Below the pieces are notes generated by a model. It was not told where the DNA came from and searched no databases. It worked only from the letters and a program-made list of their open reading frames with translations. A stretch of 64,000 bases of DNA from CAIWXH01 sp964555675. Its GTDB lineage: Bacteria > Chloroflexota > Chloroflexia > Chloroflexales > Chloroflexaceae. The first letter of the stretch is position 1; each line of letters starts with the position of its first letter. This document shows positions 42,029 through 49,320 of the stretch, piece by piece. The stretch lies in NCBI GenBank assembly GCA_964555675.1, contig CAZKTU010000005.1, positions 1 through 64,000 on the forward strand, written 5' to 3'. Made by a program: the position numbers and the translations under genes.

Positions 42029-42988
42029 GTGCTCGCCGTAGGCCTTGATCCACTGCTCCTGGTTGCGGCCGACGTTGTGGACATAGATCGCGTTGAAGCC
42101 CAGATCGAGGAAGCCCTGCAGGTGGGCGCGGTGCTGCTCGAGGTCTGAGGAGATCAGCACGCGGCCCTTGAAGTTCTCGGGGCGCACCAGCTTGGCCATG
42201 GCGGCGAAGTCCTCGGGTGAGCGGATATCCTGCTTGGGGAAGTTCATGCCGCCGTTGGGCCACTCGACCATAGCGCTCTGCATCGCCTCCTCGTCGGTCT
42301 CGGCCCACGAGACGTGGATCTGCAGGAGCTTGGGCATGGCTGCGGGGTCCTTGCCGGCCTCCTTGGCGCCTGCGGCGAAGTTGTCGAGGATGCCGCGCAG
42401 CTTCTCGTGGTTGGCGCCGGGGGTGATCAGGCCGTCGCAGGTCTTGCCGGCCCACTTCAGGGTCTGCGGCCCTGTGGCGGCCACATAGACCGGCACCGGC
42501 TGCTCGGGCAGGGTCCACAGGCGCACCTTGTTCATCTTGAAGTAGCGGCCGCGGTAGCGCACCTCTTTGCCGGCGAGCAGCCGCTGGATGATCTCGGTGG
42601 CCTCTTGCATCATCTCGAAGCGCACCAGGGGCTCGGGCCACTCGCCGCCGACCACATTCTCGTTGAGCAGCTCGCCGCTGCCGAGGCCGAGCCAGAAGCG
42701 CCCGGGGAACATGGCCCCCAGGGTGGCGGCGGCGTGGGCGATCACCGAGGGGTGGGTGCGGAAGGTCGGGCAGGTGACGCCGGGGCCGAAGTCGCCTTTG
42801 GTGACGGTGCCGAGGGCGCCCATCCAGCTATAGGCGTAGGCATTATGGCCTTGGGCGGGCACCCAGGGCTGGAAGTGGTCGGCGGCCATCACGCCCTCGA
42901 AGCCGTGGGCCTCGGCGAGCCGGGCGTGCTCGAGCAGCTCGGACGGGTGGAACTGTTCGAGGGCGGCGGAGAGACCGATCTGTGCCAA
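42008..42988 (-). CDS. LLM-class F420-dependent oxidoreductase (F420-dependent G6PDH family)
   Basis: A 326-residue luciferase-like enzyme of the family of F420-dependent glucose-6-phosphate dehydrogenase. Visible: IGLSAALEQFHPSELLEHAR, EGVMAADHFQPWVPAQGH, and RFWLGLGSGELLNENVVGGE. The start is taken as TTG 42988 because AAAGGAAG lies 7 nt upstream and the family starts here; longer in-frame starts lack a ribosome site. It is the last gene of the F420 operon (130 nt after cofC), so it likely uses the cofactor made by it. The true substrate is unknown; G6P is not assured. Confidence 0.9.
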   Translation of the reverse strand: MAQIGLSAALEQFHPSELLEHARLAEAHGFEGVMAADHFQPWVPAQGHNAYAYSWMGALGTVTKGDFGPGVTCPTFRTHPSVIAHAAATLGAMFPGRFWLGLGSGELLNENVVGGEWPEPLVRFEMMQEATEIIQRLLAGKEVRYRGRYFKMNKVRLWTLPEQPVPVYVAATGPQTLKWAGKTCDGLITPGANHEKLRGILDNFAAGAKEAGKDPAAMPKLLQIHVSWAETDEEAMQSAMVEWPNGGMNFPKQDIRSPEDFAAMAKLVRPENFKGRVLISSDLEQHRAHLQGFLDLGFNAIYVHNVGRNQEQWIKAYGEHVIPKLK

Positions 42989-43069
42989 GGGGGGTCTTCC
43001 TTTCGTCAAAACGTCTACGCCCGCGAGGCGGGCGGGTGCTTCGGGCGGTCGGACGCAGGGCTCGCTCTC

Positions 43070-43075
43070 AGTATA
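43070..43075 (-). promoter_or_regulatory. -10 of the LLM gene
   Basis: TATACT on the minus strand in the cofC-LLM spacer, about 80 nt before the TTG start. No clear -35. Confidence 0.35.
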
Positions 43076-43117
43076 CACCTCCTTCGACCGCCGGGGCCGT
43101 CGACCGCGCGGCGCGTC

Positions 43118-43741
43118 TCAGCCGACGGCGCGGTTGGCGGGCGCGGGCACGAGGGCGCGGTAGCGAGCGAGGCCGGCCGGGCCGTCGACATCGAGGGCGA
43201 GGGTGGGCGAACAGTAGCGGCGGGCGCGCAGCCCGCGGGCGGCGGCCTCGGCCAGGTGGCGGGCGGCGCTCTCGTGGCCGAAGTGGAAGGGCAGCTCGGC
43301 GGAGCGGCGCAGGCCGAGGGCGTTGGTGCCGCTGCCGGCCTCGTCGGGGGCGAGGGCGACGTCGGCGTCGTGGCCCAGCAGGGCGGCCATGGCCGCGACA
43401 TCGGCCGGCGTGATCAGGGGCACATCGCCCGGCACCACGAGGATGGCCTCGGCCCCCGCGGACAGGGCCACAGCGCGGGCCTGAGTGAGGGCCGTGTTGA
43501 GGTCGCCGGCCGCCTCGCGCAGCGGCCGCGCGCCCCAGGCCGCGGCGAGCTGCAGGGCCGTCGGGTCGGCGCTGATCAGCCAGACGTTGCTGATCGGCGC
43601 GGCCGGGCTGCGCAGGGTGGCGATCACGCGGGCGAGCATCTCGAGCACGAGGGCGCGTCGCTCGGCGGGGGTGAGGGTGCCGGCGAGGCGACTCTTAGCC
43701 CGGTCGAGGGCTTTGACTGGCACAATCGCGTCGAGTCTCAT
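43118..43741 (-). CDS. cofC: 2-phospho-L-lactate / phosphoenolpyruvate guanylyltransferase
   Basis: CofC activates phospholactate (or PEP, in which case the enzyme is called FbiD) with GTP in F420 synthesis. The 207-residue MobA-like nucleotidyltransferase has AIVPVKALDRAKSRLAG at the N-terminus, VVPGDVPLITPADV for metal binding, and SGTNALGLR near 145. Its ATG overlaps the cofD stop as ATGA, so the two are translated together. Whether the true substrate is phospholactate or PEP cannot be told from the sequence. Confidence 0.93.
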   Translation of the reverse strand: MRLDAIVPVKALDRAKSRLAGTLTPAERRALVLEMLARVIATLRSPAAPISNVWLISADPTALQLAAAWGARPLREAAGDLNTALTQARAVALSAGAEAILVVPGDVPLITPADVAAMAALLGHDADVALAPDEAGSGTNALGLRRSAELPFHFGHESAARHLAEAAARGLRARRYCSPTLALDVDGPAGLARYRALVPAPANRAVG

Positions 43742-44673
43742 CTGGCGAAGGCCTGGGCGAGCTCGAGCGCCACGGCGGCCAGGTGCGCCTTCTCGGCGGG
43801 GCCGCGCATGATCGTGTCGGTCACTGCCGCGCGCATCCCCAGGGCCTCGATGGGCGCGGCGAGCGCGGCGTCGACCTGGTCGATCACGATGCCGTCAAGG
43901 AAGTCGGCGTAGCCGCGGGCGATCCCGAGGGCCGAGACCTCTTGGCCCATGGCCCGCATGAGCGGGGCGGCGGGGCCCTTGATCGCCGCGCCGCCGACGA
44001 TTGGGCTCACGGCGACGATTGGCGCGGCTGTAGCGCGCAGGGCCTCGCGCACCCCTGGCAGGGCCAGGATCGGGCCGACGCTGACGATCGGGTTGCTCGG
44101 CGCGAGCAGGATGGCCTCGGCTGTGGCGATGGCCTCGAGCACGCCCGGCGCCGGCCGGGCCGGGCCGGCGGCGTGGAGCTTGACCCCGCGCACCTCGTCC
44201 TGGGCGCGCCGCTGCACGAAATACTCCTCGAAGTGGAGCTCGCCGGCGTCGGTGAGGATGTGGGTGGGCGCCGGATCGTCGCTCATGGGCACGATCTGTA
44301 TGGCCACGCCCAGGGCCTCGCGGAAGCCGGCGGCCACCTGGCTGAGGGTCGCCCCGCCCCGCAACAGCGCAGTACGCCTGATATGCAGGGCCAGGTCGCG
44401 GTCGCCCAGCTTGAACCAGGTGGGCCCGCCCAGGCGGCCCAGCCACTCCATGCAGGCGGTCGTATCGCCGACGATGCCCCAGCCCTGCTCGCGGTCGATC
44501 AGGCCGGCCAGGCTACAGGTGACGATGTCGAGGTCGGGCGAGATAGTCAGCCCGTGCAGTGCGAAGTCGTCGCCGGTATTCACGATGGCGGTGACCTGCT
44601 CAGGCGGCACGACCTGCACAAGCCCTTCGAGGAATTTCGCGGCGCCGACGCCTCCGGCGAGGACCACAATCAT
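43738..44673 (-). CDS. cofD: 2-phospho-L-lactate transferase CofD/FbiA
   Basis: CofD joins the activated C3 unit to the deazaflavin Fo, giving F420-0 (or dehydro-F420-0). The 311-residue product has the Rossmann-type VVLAGGVGAAKFLEGL start, VNTGDDF, LDIVTCSLAG, WFKLGDRDLALHI and LLAPSNPIVSVGPIL, all family hallmarks. The ATG at 44673 follows the Uma2 gene by 76 nt; the shared frame seen through the N-gap is an artefact. Fo synthase (cofG/H or fbiC) is not in this window. Confidence 0.95.
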   Translation of the reverse strand: MIVVLAGGVGAAKFLEGLVQVVPPEQVTAIVNTGDDFALHGLTISPDLDIVTCSLAGLIDREQGWGIVGDTTACMEWLGRLGGPTWFKLGDRDLALHIRRTALLRGGATLSQVAAGFREALGVAIQIVPMSDDPAPTHILTDAGELHFEEYFVQRRAQDEVRGVKLHAAGPARPAPGVLEAIATAEAILLAPSNPIVSVGPILALPGVREALRATAAPIVAVSPIVGGAAIKGPAAPLMRAMGQEVSALGIARGYADFLDGIVIDQVDAALAAPIEALGMRAAVTDTIMRGPAEKAHLAAVALELAQAFAR

Positions 44674-44749
44674 GGCTGCTCTGGCTCTCTCAATGGGGCC
44701 GCCGCGGCGCGGGGCTGCTGTCAGCGCCCGACCCGCCGGCCCCGGTCTT

Positions 44750-45615
44750 CTAGACGCTCTCGGGGTCGATACCAAGCTCGCGCAGGCGGGCCGCCAGCCG
44801 CTCGGCGCGCTCGCGCTCGGCCNNNNNNNNNNNNNNNNNNNNNNNNNNNNNNNNNNNNNNNNNNNNNNNNNNNNNNNNNNNNNNNNNNNNNNNNNNNNNN
44901 NNNNNNNNNNNNNNNNNNNNNNGGCCGCCAGCCGCTCGGCGCGCTCGCGCTCGGCCTCGGCGCGCTCGCGCTCGGCCTCGGCGCGCTCGCGCTCGGCCCT
45001 CGCTCGGGTTGCGGCCGCGCCGGCCTCCTGCTCGGCCGCCTCGCGGCGACGAGCCAGCTCGAGGTAGGAGAGGAAGGGCGTGCCGTCGGGGTTCTCGAGC
45101 AGTAGCTCGTCGCCGCGCAGCCCGAAACGCACGCCCAGGCGCGGGCTGACCCAGCCCTCGATCCTGGGGATCAGCCGGAGGCCGCCGCCCAGCCGCCGCC
45201 ACCCCGTCAGCTCGCCGCCGTCGGGGTCGTAGAGGTAGTACTCCTCGGCGCCATAGGTTTCGTAGAAGGCCAGCTTGCCGGCCATCTCGGCGGGGGTGTT
45301 CTTCGGCGAGAGCACCTCGAAGACCACCTGCGGCGCGATGCCCCCCTCGCGCCATTGCAGGTAGGCCCCGCGGTGGCCCTTCGGGCGCCCGATGACCACC
45401 ATGGCGTCGGGGGCGCGCCGGATCTTGGGCTTGCCCTCGACCGGGTACCAGAGCAGGTCGCCGGCCACGAAGACGTTCGGGTCGTCTTTGAAGAGCGCGT
45501 CGAGGCCGCCCTGGATCGTGACGATCCACTGGAACTGCCTGGTGTTGTCCGACATGGGTTTCCCGTCGCTGCTCGGGTAGTCGATGTCTTCCAGCACGCG
45601 TCGCTCGATCGCCAT
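44750..45615 (-). CDS. Uma2 family endonuclease-like protein, interrupted by a false gap
   Basis: A Uma2 (DUF820) protein of the PD-(D/E)XK-like fold: MSDNTRQFQWIVTIQGGLDA, PDAMVVIGRPKGHRG, VVFEVLSPKNTPAEM and YYLYDPDGGELTGWRR are recognisable. After the core comes a coiled coil of AERERAE heptads in which the 100-N gap lies, then RLRELGIDPESV. The 34 bp beside the gap are repeated on the far side; removing 100 N plus 34 bp restores one frame of 243 residues. GGAGGAGG lies 6 nt before the ATG. The role of Uma2 proteins is unclear; the gene is inserted between F420 genes. Confidence 0.85.
44789..44822. repeat. left copy of the 34-bp duplicate at the second gap
   Basis: Exact copy of 44923-44956. 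It encodes the last AERERAERLAA of the Uma2 coiled coil on the minus strand. Confidence 0.85.
44823..44922. other. assembly gap of 100 N inside the Uma2 gene
   Basis: Exactly 100 N. It lies at the edge of a 21-bp tandem repeat, which explains the assembly break. Confidence 0.95.
44935..44997. repeat. 21-bp tandem repeat encoding coiled-coil heptads
   Basis: About three near-identical 21-bp units, each coding on the minus strand for one AERERAE heptad. A period of 7 codons suits a coiled coil. Copy number may be wrong because the gap touches it. Confidence 0.8.
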
Positions 45616-45727
45616 CGTGGGCCTCCTCCGAAGCATGACCTGCAATCCATGCTACCACAATGTTCTGGGTACGTCGCGGTGCTTTATGCGAACAAGTGTA
45701 CTACACGGAAAAGGGTCTGTCAAGGGT

Positions 45728-46330
45728 CTATTGCCAGCTCGTCACGAGCTCGTCGAGGGGACGGCGCGGGCGGCGCACGGGGTCCTGGGCGGGGTAGCCG
45801 AGGGGGATCAGGGCGTGGGGGTGCAGCGTCTCGGCGAGGCCCAGGGCGGCGCGCACCGTGCCCTGGCAGAAGAGCGGCGCGCACATCCAGCCGCCGTCGA
45901 AGCCCTGGGCGTAGGCGGCGAGCAGCATGTTCTGCACCGCGCACCCCAGGCTCTGCACGGCCATGGTCGTCTCGGCCGCCTGCCGCTCGGGGTCGGGGTA
46001 GACGTCCAGGTCCTCCAGGTAGAGGCAGGGCACGATCACCGCGGGCGCCCCGGTGATGCGGGCGTGCGACTTGCGGAAGCGGGTCTCGATCACGGCGGCG
46101 TCCTGCCCGTCGAGGGCGAGCTGGCTGCGCCACTCTTCGCCCATGGCGTCGGCCAGGCGTGTCTTGCCCTCGGGCGTGGTGACGACCACAAAGCGCCATG
46201 GCTGCCGCCCGTGGGGCGAGGGCGCCCAGCGGGCCGCCTCGAGCACCGCCTCGATCTGCGCGCGGCTCAGCGGGTCGGGCCTGAAGGCGCGCACGCTGCG
46301 CCGCCCGCGAATGATCTCGAAGAACTCCAT
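45728..46330 (-). CDS. nitroreductase family protein, candidate dehydro-F420-0 reductase
   Basis: A 200-residue FMN-dependent nitroreductase fold: FFEIIRGRRSVRAFRPDPLS, AARWAPSPHGRQPWRFVVVT, and LIPLGYPAQDP near the end. It starts 14 nt after cofE. In mycobacterial FbiB, a CofE domain is fused to just such a nitroreductase domain that reduces dehydro-F420-0; here the two are separate genes in the same order. On that basis I infer the same reaction. A general nitroreductase role is the alternative. Confidence 0.85.
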   Translation of the reverse strand: MEFFEIIRGRRSVRAFRPDPLSRAQIEAVLEAARWAPSPHGRQPWRFVVVTTPEGKTRLADAMGEEWRSQLALDGQDAAVIETRFRKSHARITGAPAVIVPCLYLEDLDVYPDPERQAAETTMAVQSLGCAVQNMLLAAYAQGFDGGWMCAPLFCQGTVRAALGLAETLHPHALIPLGYPAQDPVRRPRRPLDELVTSWQ

Positions 46331-46344
46331 GGTTTCCCTATCGT

Positions 46345-47103
46345 CTAGCGGAAGAGGTCGAAGCGCGGGTCGCGGATCAGCGCCTTGGCCGTGGCCTCTT
46401 CGCTGGGGGTGTAGGCGTAGCCCCGCACGACCGCGGCGGGCACTTTGTCGATCTTGCCCATGACCAGCTCGGCGGCGCTCGCCAGCTCGTCGGCCACCGC
46501 AATCAGGGTGGCGTGCATGGTGTAGCCGTAGGGGTCGTCCACCCCCGCGAAGTCGCTCAGGGGCGCGATGCCGGCGCAGCCGATCGCGACATTGACCTGT
46601 CCGTCGCGCCAGGGCCGGCCGAAGGTGTCGGAGATGATCACGGCAACCTCGACCCCGGCGCGCGCGCGCAGCTCGGCCCGCAGAGCGGCGGCGCTGGCGT
46701 CAGGGTCCTCGGGCAGCAAACAGACCACCCGCCCTCCCGCCACGTTCGACTCGTCGACGCCGCTGTTGGCGCAGATCAGCCCGTGGTGGGTCTCAGTGAT
46801 CAGCACCCCGCTGGTCATCTTGACGATGCGCCGGCTCTCGCGCAGGACAATCTCCTGGAAGCCGGCGTCCTTGCGCCCCTGGGCGGCGATCTGGCGGGCG
46901 AAGGCCGAGGGCTCGACCTCGGCCGGGTCGACTAGGCGGCCCTCGGCCTTCGAGACGATCTTCTGGGTGACGACGAGCACGTCGCCGTCGGCCAGGGTCT
47001 GGCCGCCGCTCGCAAGTGCCGTCAGCAGCAGGCCTGGCAGGTCGTCGCCCGCTGTGACCTCGCCGATGCCGCGCACGGGAATGATCCGGATCTCGGACTG
47101 CAT
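46345..47103 (-). CDS. cofE: coenzyme F420-0:L-glutamate ligase
   Basis: CofE adds the gamma-linked glutamates of the F420 tail using GTP. The 252-residue protein is full length: IIPVRGIGEVTAGDDLPGLL, VTQKIVSKAEGR, ETHHGLICANSGVDESN and IISDTFGRPWRDGQVNVAIG are all present. It is the first gene of the minus-strand F420 operon and is divergent from osmC with a 65-nt gap that contains TATAAT-like elements on both strands. Confidence 0.96.
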   Translation of the reverse strand: MQSEIRIIPVRGIGEVTAGDDLPGLLLTALASGGQTLADGDVLVVTQKIVSKAEGRLVDPAEVEPSAFARQIAAQGRKDAGFQEIVLRESRRIVKMTSGVLITETHHGLICANSGVDESNVAGGRVVCLLPEDPDASAAALRAELRARAGVEVAVIISDTFGRPWRDGQVNVAIGCAGIAPLSDFAGVDDPYGYTMHATLIAVADELASAAELVMGKIDKVPAAVVRGYAYTPSEEATAKALIRDPRFDLFR

Positions 47104-47121
47104 GGGCCATGCCTTTCGAAC

Positions 47122-47127
47122 TATAAT
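47122..47127 (+). promoter_or_regulatory. -10 of the OsmC gene, overlapping a cofE -10
   Basis: TATAAT on the plus strand, 41 nt before the ATG at 47169. The opposite strand reads TATTAT/TATAGT in the same bases toward cofE. Confidence 0.5.
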
Positions 47128-47168
47128 AGTTTGTGCCCTGTGGAGCAGATATGAAAGGAGAGCCGACG

Positions 47169-47609
47169 ATGGCTGAGTTCCAGCGCAGCGCCACTTCGAC
47201 CTGGCGGGGTGATCTCAAGAGTGGCTCCGGCCAGGCCTCGACCGAGAGCGGCGCCCTGCGCGATACCGCGATCACCTATGTCTCACGCTTCGAGAACGGC
47301 GGCGGGAGTAACCCCGAGGAGCTGATCGCGGCGGCCCACGCCGCATGCTACAGCATGTTTCTCTCGGCCATCCTCAGCGGCGCGGGCCACGTGCCCGAGG
47401 CCGTGAGTACCAGCGCGTCGGTGACCCTGCTCGCCGGCGAGGGCGGGCCGAAGATCACGAAGATCCACCTGGTGACCGAGGGCAAGGTACCCGGTATCGA
47501 CCAGGCCACCTTCCAGAAGTTCGCCGACGACGCCAAGGCCGGCTGCCCGGTCTCCAAGCTGCTCGCCCCCGGCCTCGAGGCCATGACCCTCGAAGCGACC
47601 CTCTCGTAA
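47169..47609 (+). CDS. OsmC/Ohr family peroxiredoxin-like protein
   Basis: A 146-residue OsmC-family protein, thiol peroxidases that reduce organic hydroperoxides. Two catalytic cysteines are visible: in AAHAACYSMFLS and in AGCPVSKLL; Arg/Glu partners lie in SRFENGGGSNPEELIAAAHA. AAAGGAG lies 8 nt before the ATG; upstream in-frame codons are not needed. It is convergent with the MTA phosphorylase gene, with a terminator hairpin between. Confidence 0.94.
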   Translation: MAEFQRSATSTWRGDLKSGSGQASTESGALRDTAITYVSRFENGGGSNPEELIAAAHAACYSMFLSAILSGAGHVPEAVSTSASVTLLAGEGGPKITKIHLVTEGKVPGIDQATFQKFADDAKAGCPVSKLLAPGLEAMTLEATLS

Positions 47610-47621
47610 AGGATCAGGAAT

Positions 47622-47658
47622 GAAGGATGAGGGATGACCTATTCATCCTTCATCCTTC
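47622..47658. terminator. bidirectional terminator built of ATGAAGG heptamers
   Basis: 16-bp stem (one G/U wobble) with a 5-nt loop between converging genes. Its arms consist of GAAGGAT-type heptamer repeats like the run at 57834-57861. Confidence 0.7.
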
Positions 47659-47663
47659 AGCCT

Positions 47664-48563
47664 TCATCCTTCCAAATACTTCCCCGCGATCACGCGCAGC
47701 CGCTCGCGGGCCTCGGCCGGGATGTGCCCGCGGTCGGTGATGATCGCCGTGGCCAGGGCCCTGTGGGCCGGGCTGTCGAAGCCGTCGCCGATCCGCGCGA
47801 CGGCCTCGGCCACGATACGCTGCGAGAGGGCCGCATTGGCGTGCAGCACCGCCACCACCGCCTCGACGGTGACCGAGGCGTGGTCGGGGTGCCAGACGTC
47901 GTAGTCGGTGACCATGGCCAGGGTGGCGTAGGCGATCTCGGCCTCGCGGGCCAGCTTGGCCTCGGGCAGGGCGGTCATGCCGATCAGGCTGTGGCCGCGC
48001 CGCCGGTTCTCTTCGCTCTCGGCTTTGGTCGAGAAGGCCGGCCCCTCCATCACTACCAGCGTGCCCCCCTGATGCACTGTGGCGCCCGCCGCCAGCGCCG
48101 CCCCGTGCAGCCGCTCGCTGAGCTCGGGGCAGAAGGGGTGGTCGAAGCCCACGTGGGCCACCACGCCCTGTTCGAAGAAGGTGTCCGGCCGACGCCCCCT
48201 GGTCCGGTCGAAGAGCTGGTCGGGGATGACCACATGGCCCGGCGCGTAGTCGTCGCGCAGCGAGCCCACGGCGCTGACCGAGATCAGGTACTGGACGCCG
48301 AGCTGCTTGAAGGCGTGGATGTTGGCCCGCGCCGGCACCTCCGACGGGTTCAGGCGGTGCCCCCGCCCGTGGCGCGGCAGGAAGGCCACCCGCCGCCCCG
48401 CCAGGCTCCCTACCACAATGGCGTCGCTCGGCTCGCCATAGGGCGTGCTCAGGCGTAGCTCTTCGATATCGGCCAGCCCGGCCATGGCATAGAGCCCGCT
48501 GCCCCCGATCACGCCAATAGCGCATCGCGCCGAAGCATCGGGCGTTGTCGCCGCCTCAGGCAT
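47664..48563 (-). CDS. mtnP: S-methyl-5'-thioadenosine phosphorylase
   Basis: MtnP cleaves methylthioadenosine, a by-product of polyamine synthesis, to adenine and methylthioribose-1-phosphate. The 299-residue product has IGVIGGSGLYAMAG, FLPRHGRGHRLNPSEVPARA (phosphate and substrate site), SAVGSLRDDYAPGHVVIPDQ, VVMEGPAFSTKAES and MVTDYDVWH. The last motif has Asp at the purine site, as in MTA phosphorylases. The ATG at 48563 follows AAGGAG by 7 nt and TATACT at 48600-48605; the first 18 residues are a non-conserved Ala/Thr-rich extension. Confidence 0.94.
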   Translation of the reverse strand: MPEAATTPDASARCAIGVIGGSGLYAMAGLADIEELRLSTPYGEPSDAIVVGSLAGRRVAFLPRHGRGHRLNPSEVPARANIHAFKQLGVQYLISVSAVGSLRDDYAPGHVVIPDQLFDRTRGRRPDTFFEQGVVAHVGFDHPFCPELSERLHGAALAAGATVHQGGTLVVMEGPAFSTKAESEENRRRGHSLIGMTALPEAKLAREAEIAYATLAMVTDYDVWHPDHASVTVEAVVAVLHANAALSQRIVAEAVARIGDGFDSPAHRALATAIITDRGHIPAEARERLRVIAGKYLEG

Positions 48564-48599
48564 ACTCTTGCTCCTTCGTCGCTCGACAGGTACGGCGAG

Positions 48600-48605
48600 A
48601 GTATA
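48600..48605 (-). promoter_or_regulatory. -10 of mtnP
   Basis: TATACT on the minus strand, about 37 nt before the ATG. It lies between mtnP and the response regulator gene. Confidence 0.45.
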
Positions 48606-48630
48606 CCCGATCAGGCTGAGCGAGGCGCGC

Positions 48631-49320
48631 TCAGCCGATGAATTTGTAGCCCAGCCCGTGTACTGTGAGAATGTACTTGGGGTGGCGCGGGTGCTCTTCG
48701 AGCTTCTGGCGCAGCCAGGCCACATGGACGTCGACGGTGCGGGTCGAGACCAGGGCGTTGTAGCCCCAGACCTCGTTCAGCAGGGCGTCGCGCGAGAGGG
48801 TCTCGCCGCGGTGCTCGATAAAGTAGCGCAGCAGCCGAAACTCGAGGGCCGACAGGTCGATCGTGGCCCCGTTGCGGCTCACCGCCGAGCGGCGCAGGTC
48901 GACCTGGATCGGCCCGAACTCGTAGACCCCCTCCTCGGCCTGGGGGCTCTCGCCGGGGGCGCGCCGCAGCAGGGCCTCGACCCGGGCCAGCAGCTCGATC
49001 ATCTCGAAGGGCTTGGCCAGGTAGTCGTCGGCGCCCAGCTTGAGGCCGACCACCTTGTCGACGATCTGGCCGCGGGCCGTCAGCATGATCACCGGGGTCT
49101 GGTTGCGGCGCTGGCGCAGGTCGCGGCAGACGTCGAAGCCGTTGCGCTGGGGCAGCATGACGTCGAGGATGATCAGGTCGTAGAGCTCGGTCAGGGCGCG
49201 GGCCAGGCCCGTATCGCCGTCGCCCGCGGCCTCGACCGCGTAGCCCTCGCTGCGCAGCCGGTCCGACAGGGTCATCACCAGCCCGGGCTCGTCTTCGACG
49301 AGCAGTATGCGTTTGTTCAT
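48631..49320 (-). CDS. OmpR/PhoB family response regulator
   Basis: A 229-residue winged-helix regulator. Receiver (1-120): acidic Glu9/Asp10, phospho-acceptor Asp53 in LIILDVMLP and the conserved Lys in YLAKPFEM. DNA-binding domain (about 130-228): LSALEFRLLRYFIEHRGE, then STRTVDVHVAWLRQKLEEHP and ILTVHGLGYKFIG. The ATG overlaps the kinase stop as ATGA, so kinase and regulator are translated together. Confidence 0.96.
   Translation of the reverse strand: MNKRILLVEDEPGLVMTLSDRLRSEGYAVEAAGDGDTGLARALTELYDLIILDVMLPQRNGFDVCRDLRQRRNQTPVIMLTARGQIVDKVVGLKLGADDYLAKPFEMIELLARVEALLRRAPGESPQAEEGVYEFGPIQVDLRRSAVSRNGATIDLSALEFRLLRYFIEHRGETLSRDALLNEVWGYNALVSTRTVDVHVAWLRQKLEEHPRHPKYILTVHGLGYKFIG

Noticed and set aside
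43738..45645. A 635-codon ORF joining Uma2 and CofD through the N run
   Set aside because: The join depends on 100 placeholder Ns. CofD has its own ATG at 44673 and Uma2 has its own stop at 44750 in another frame.
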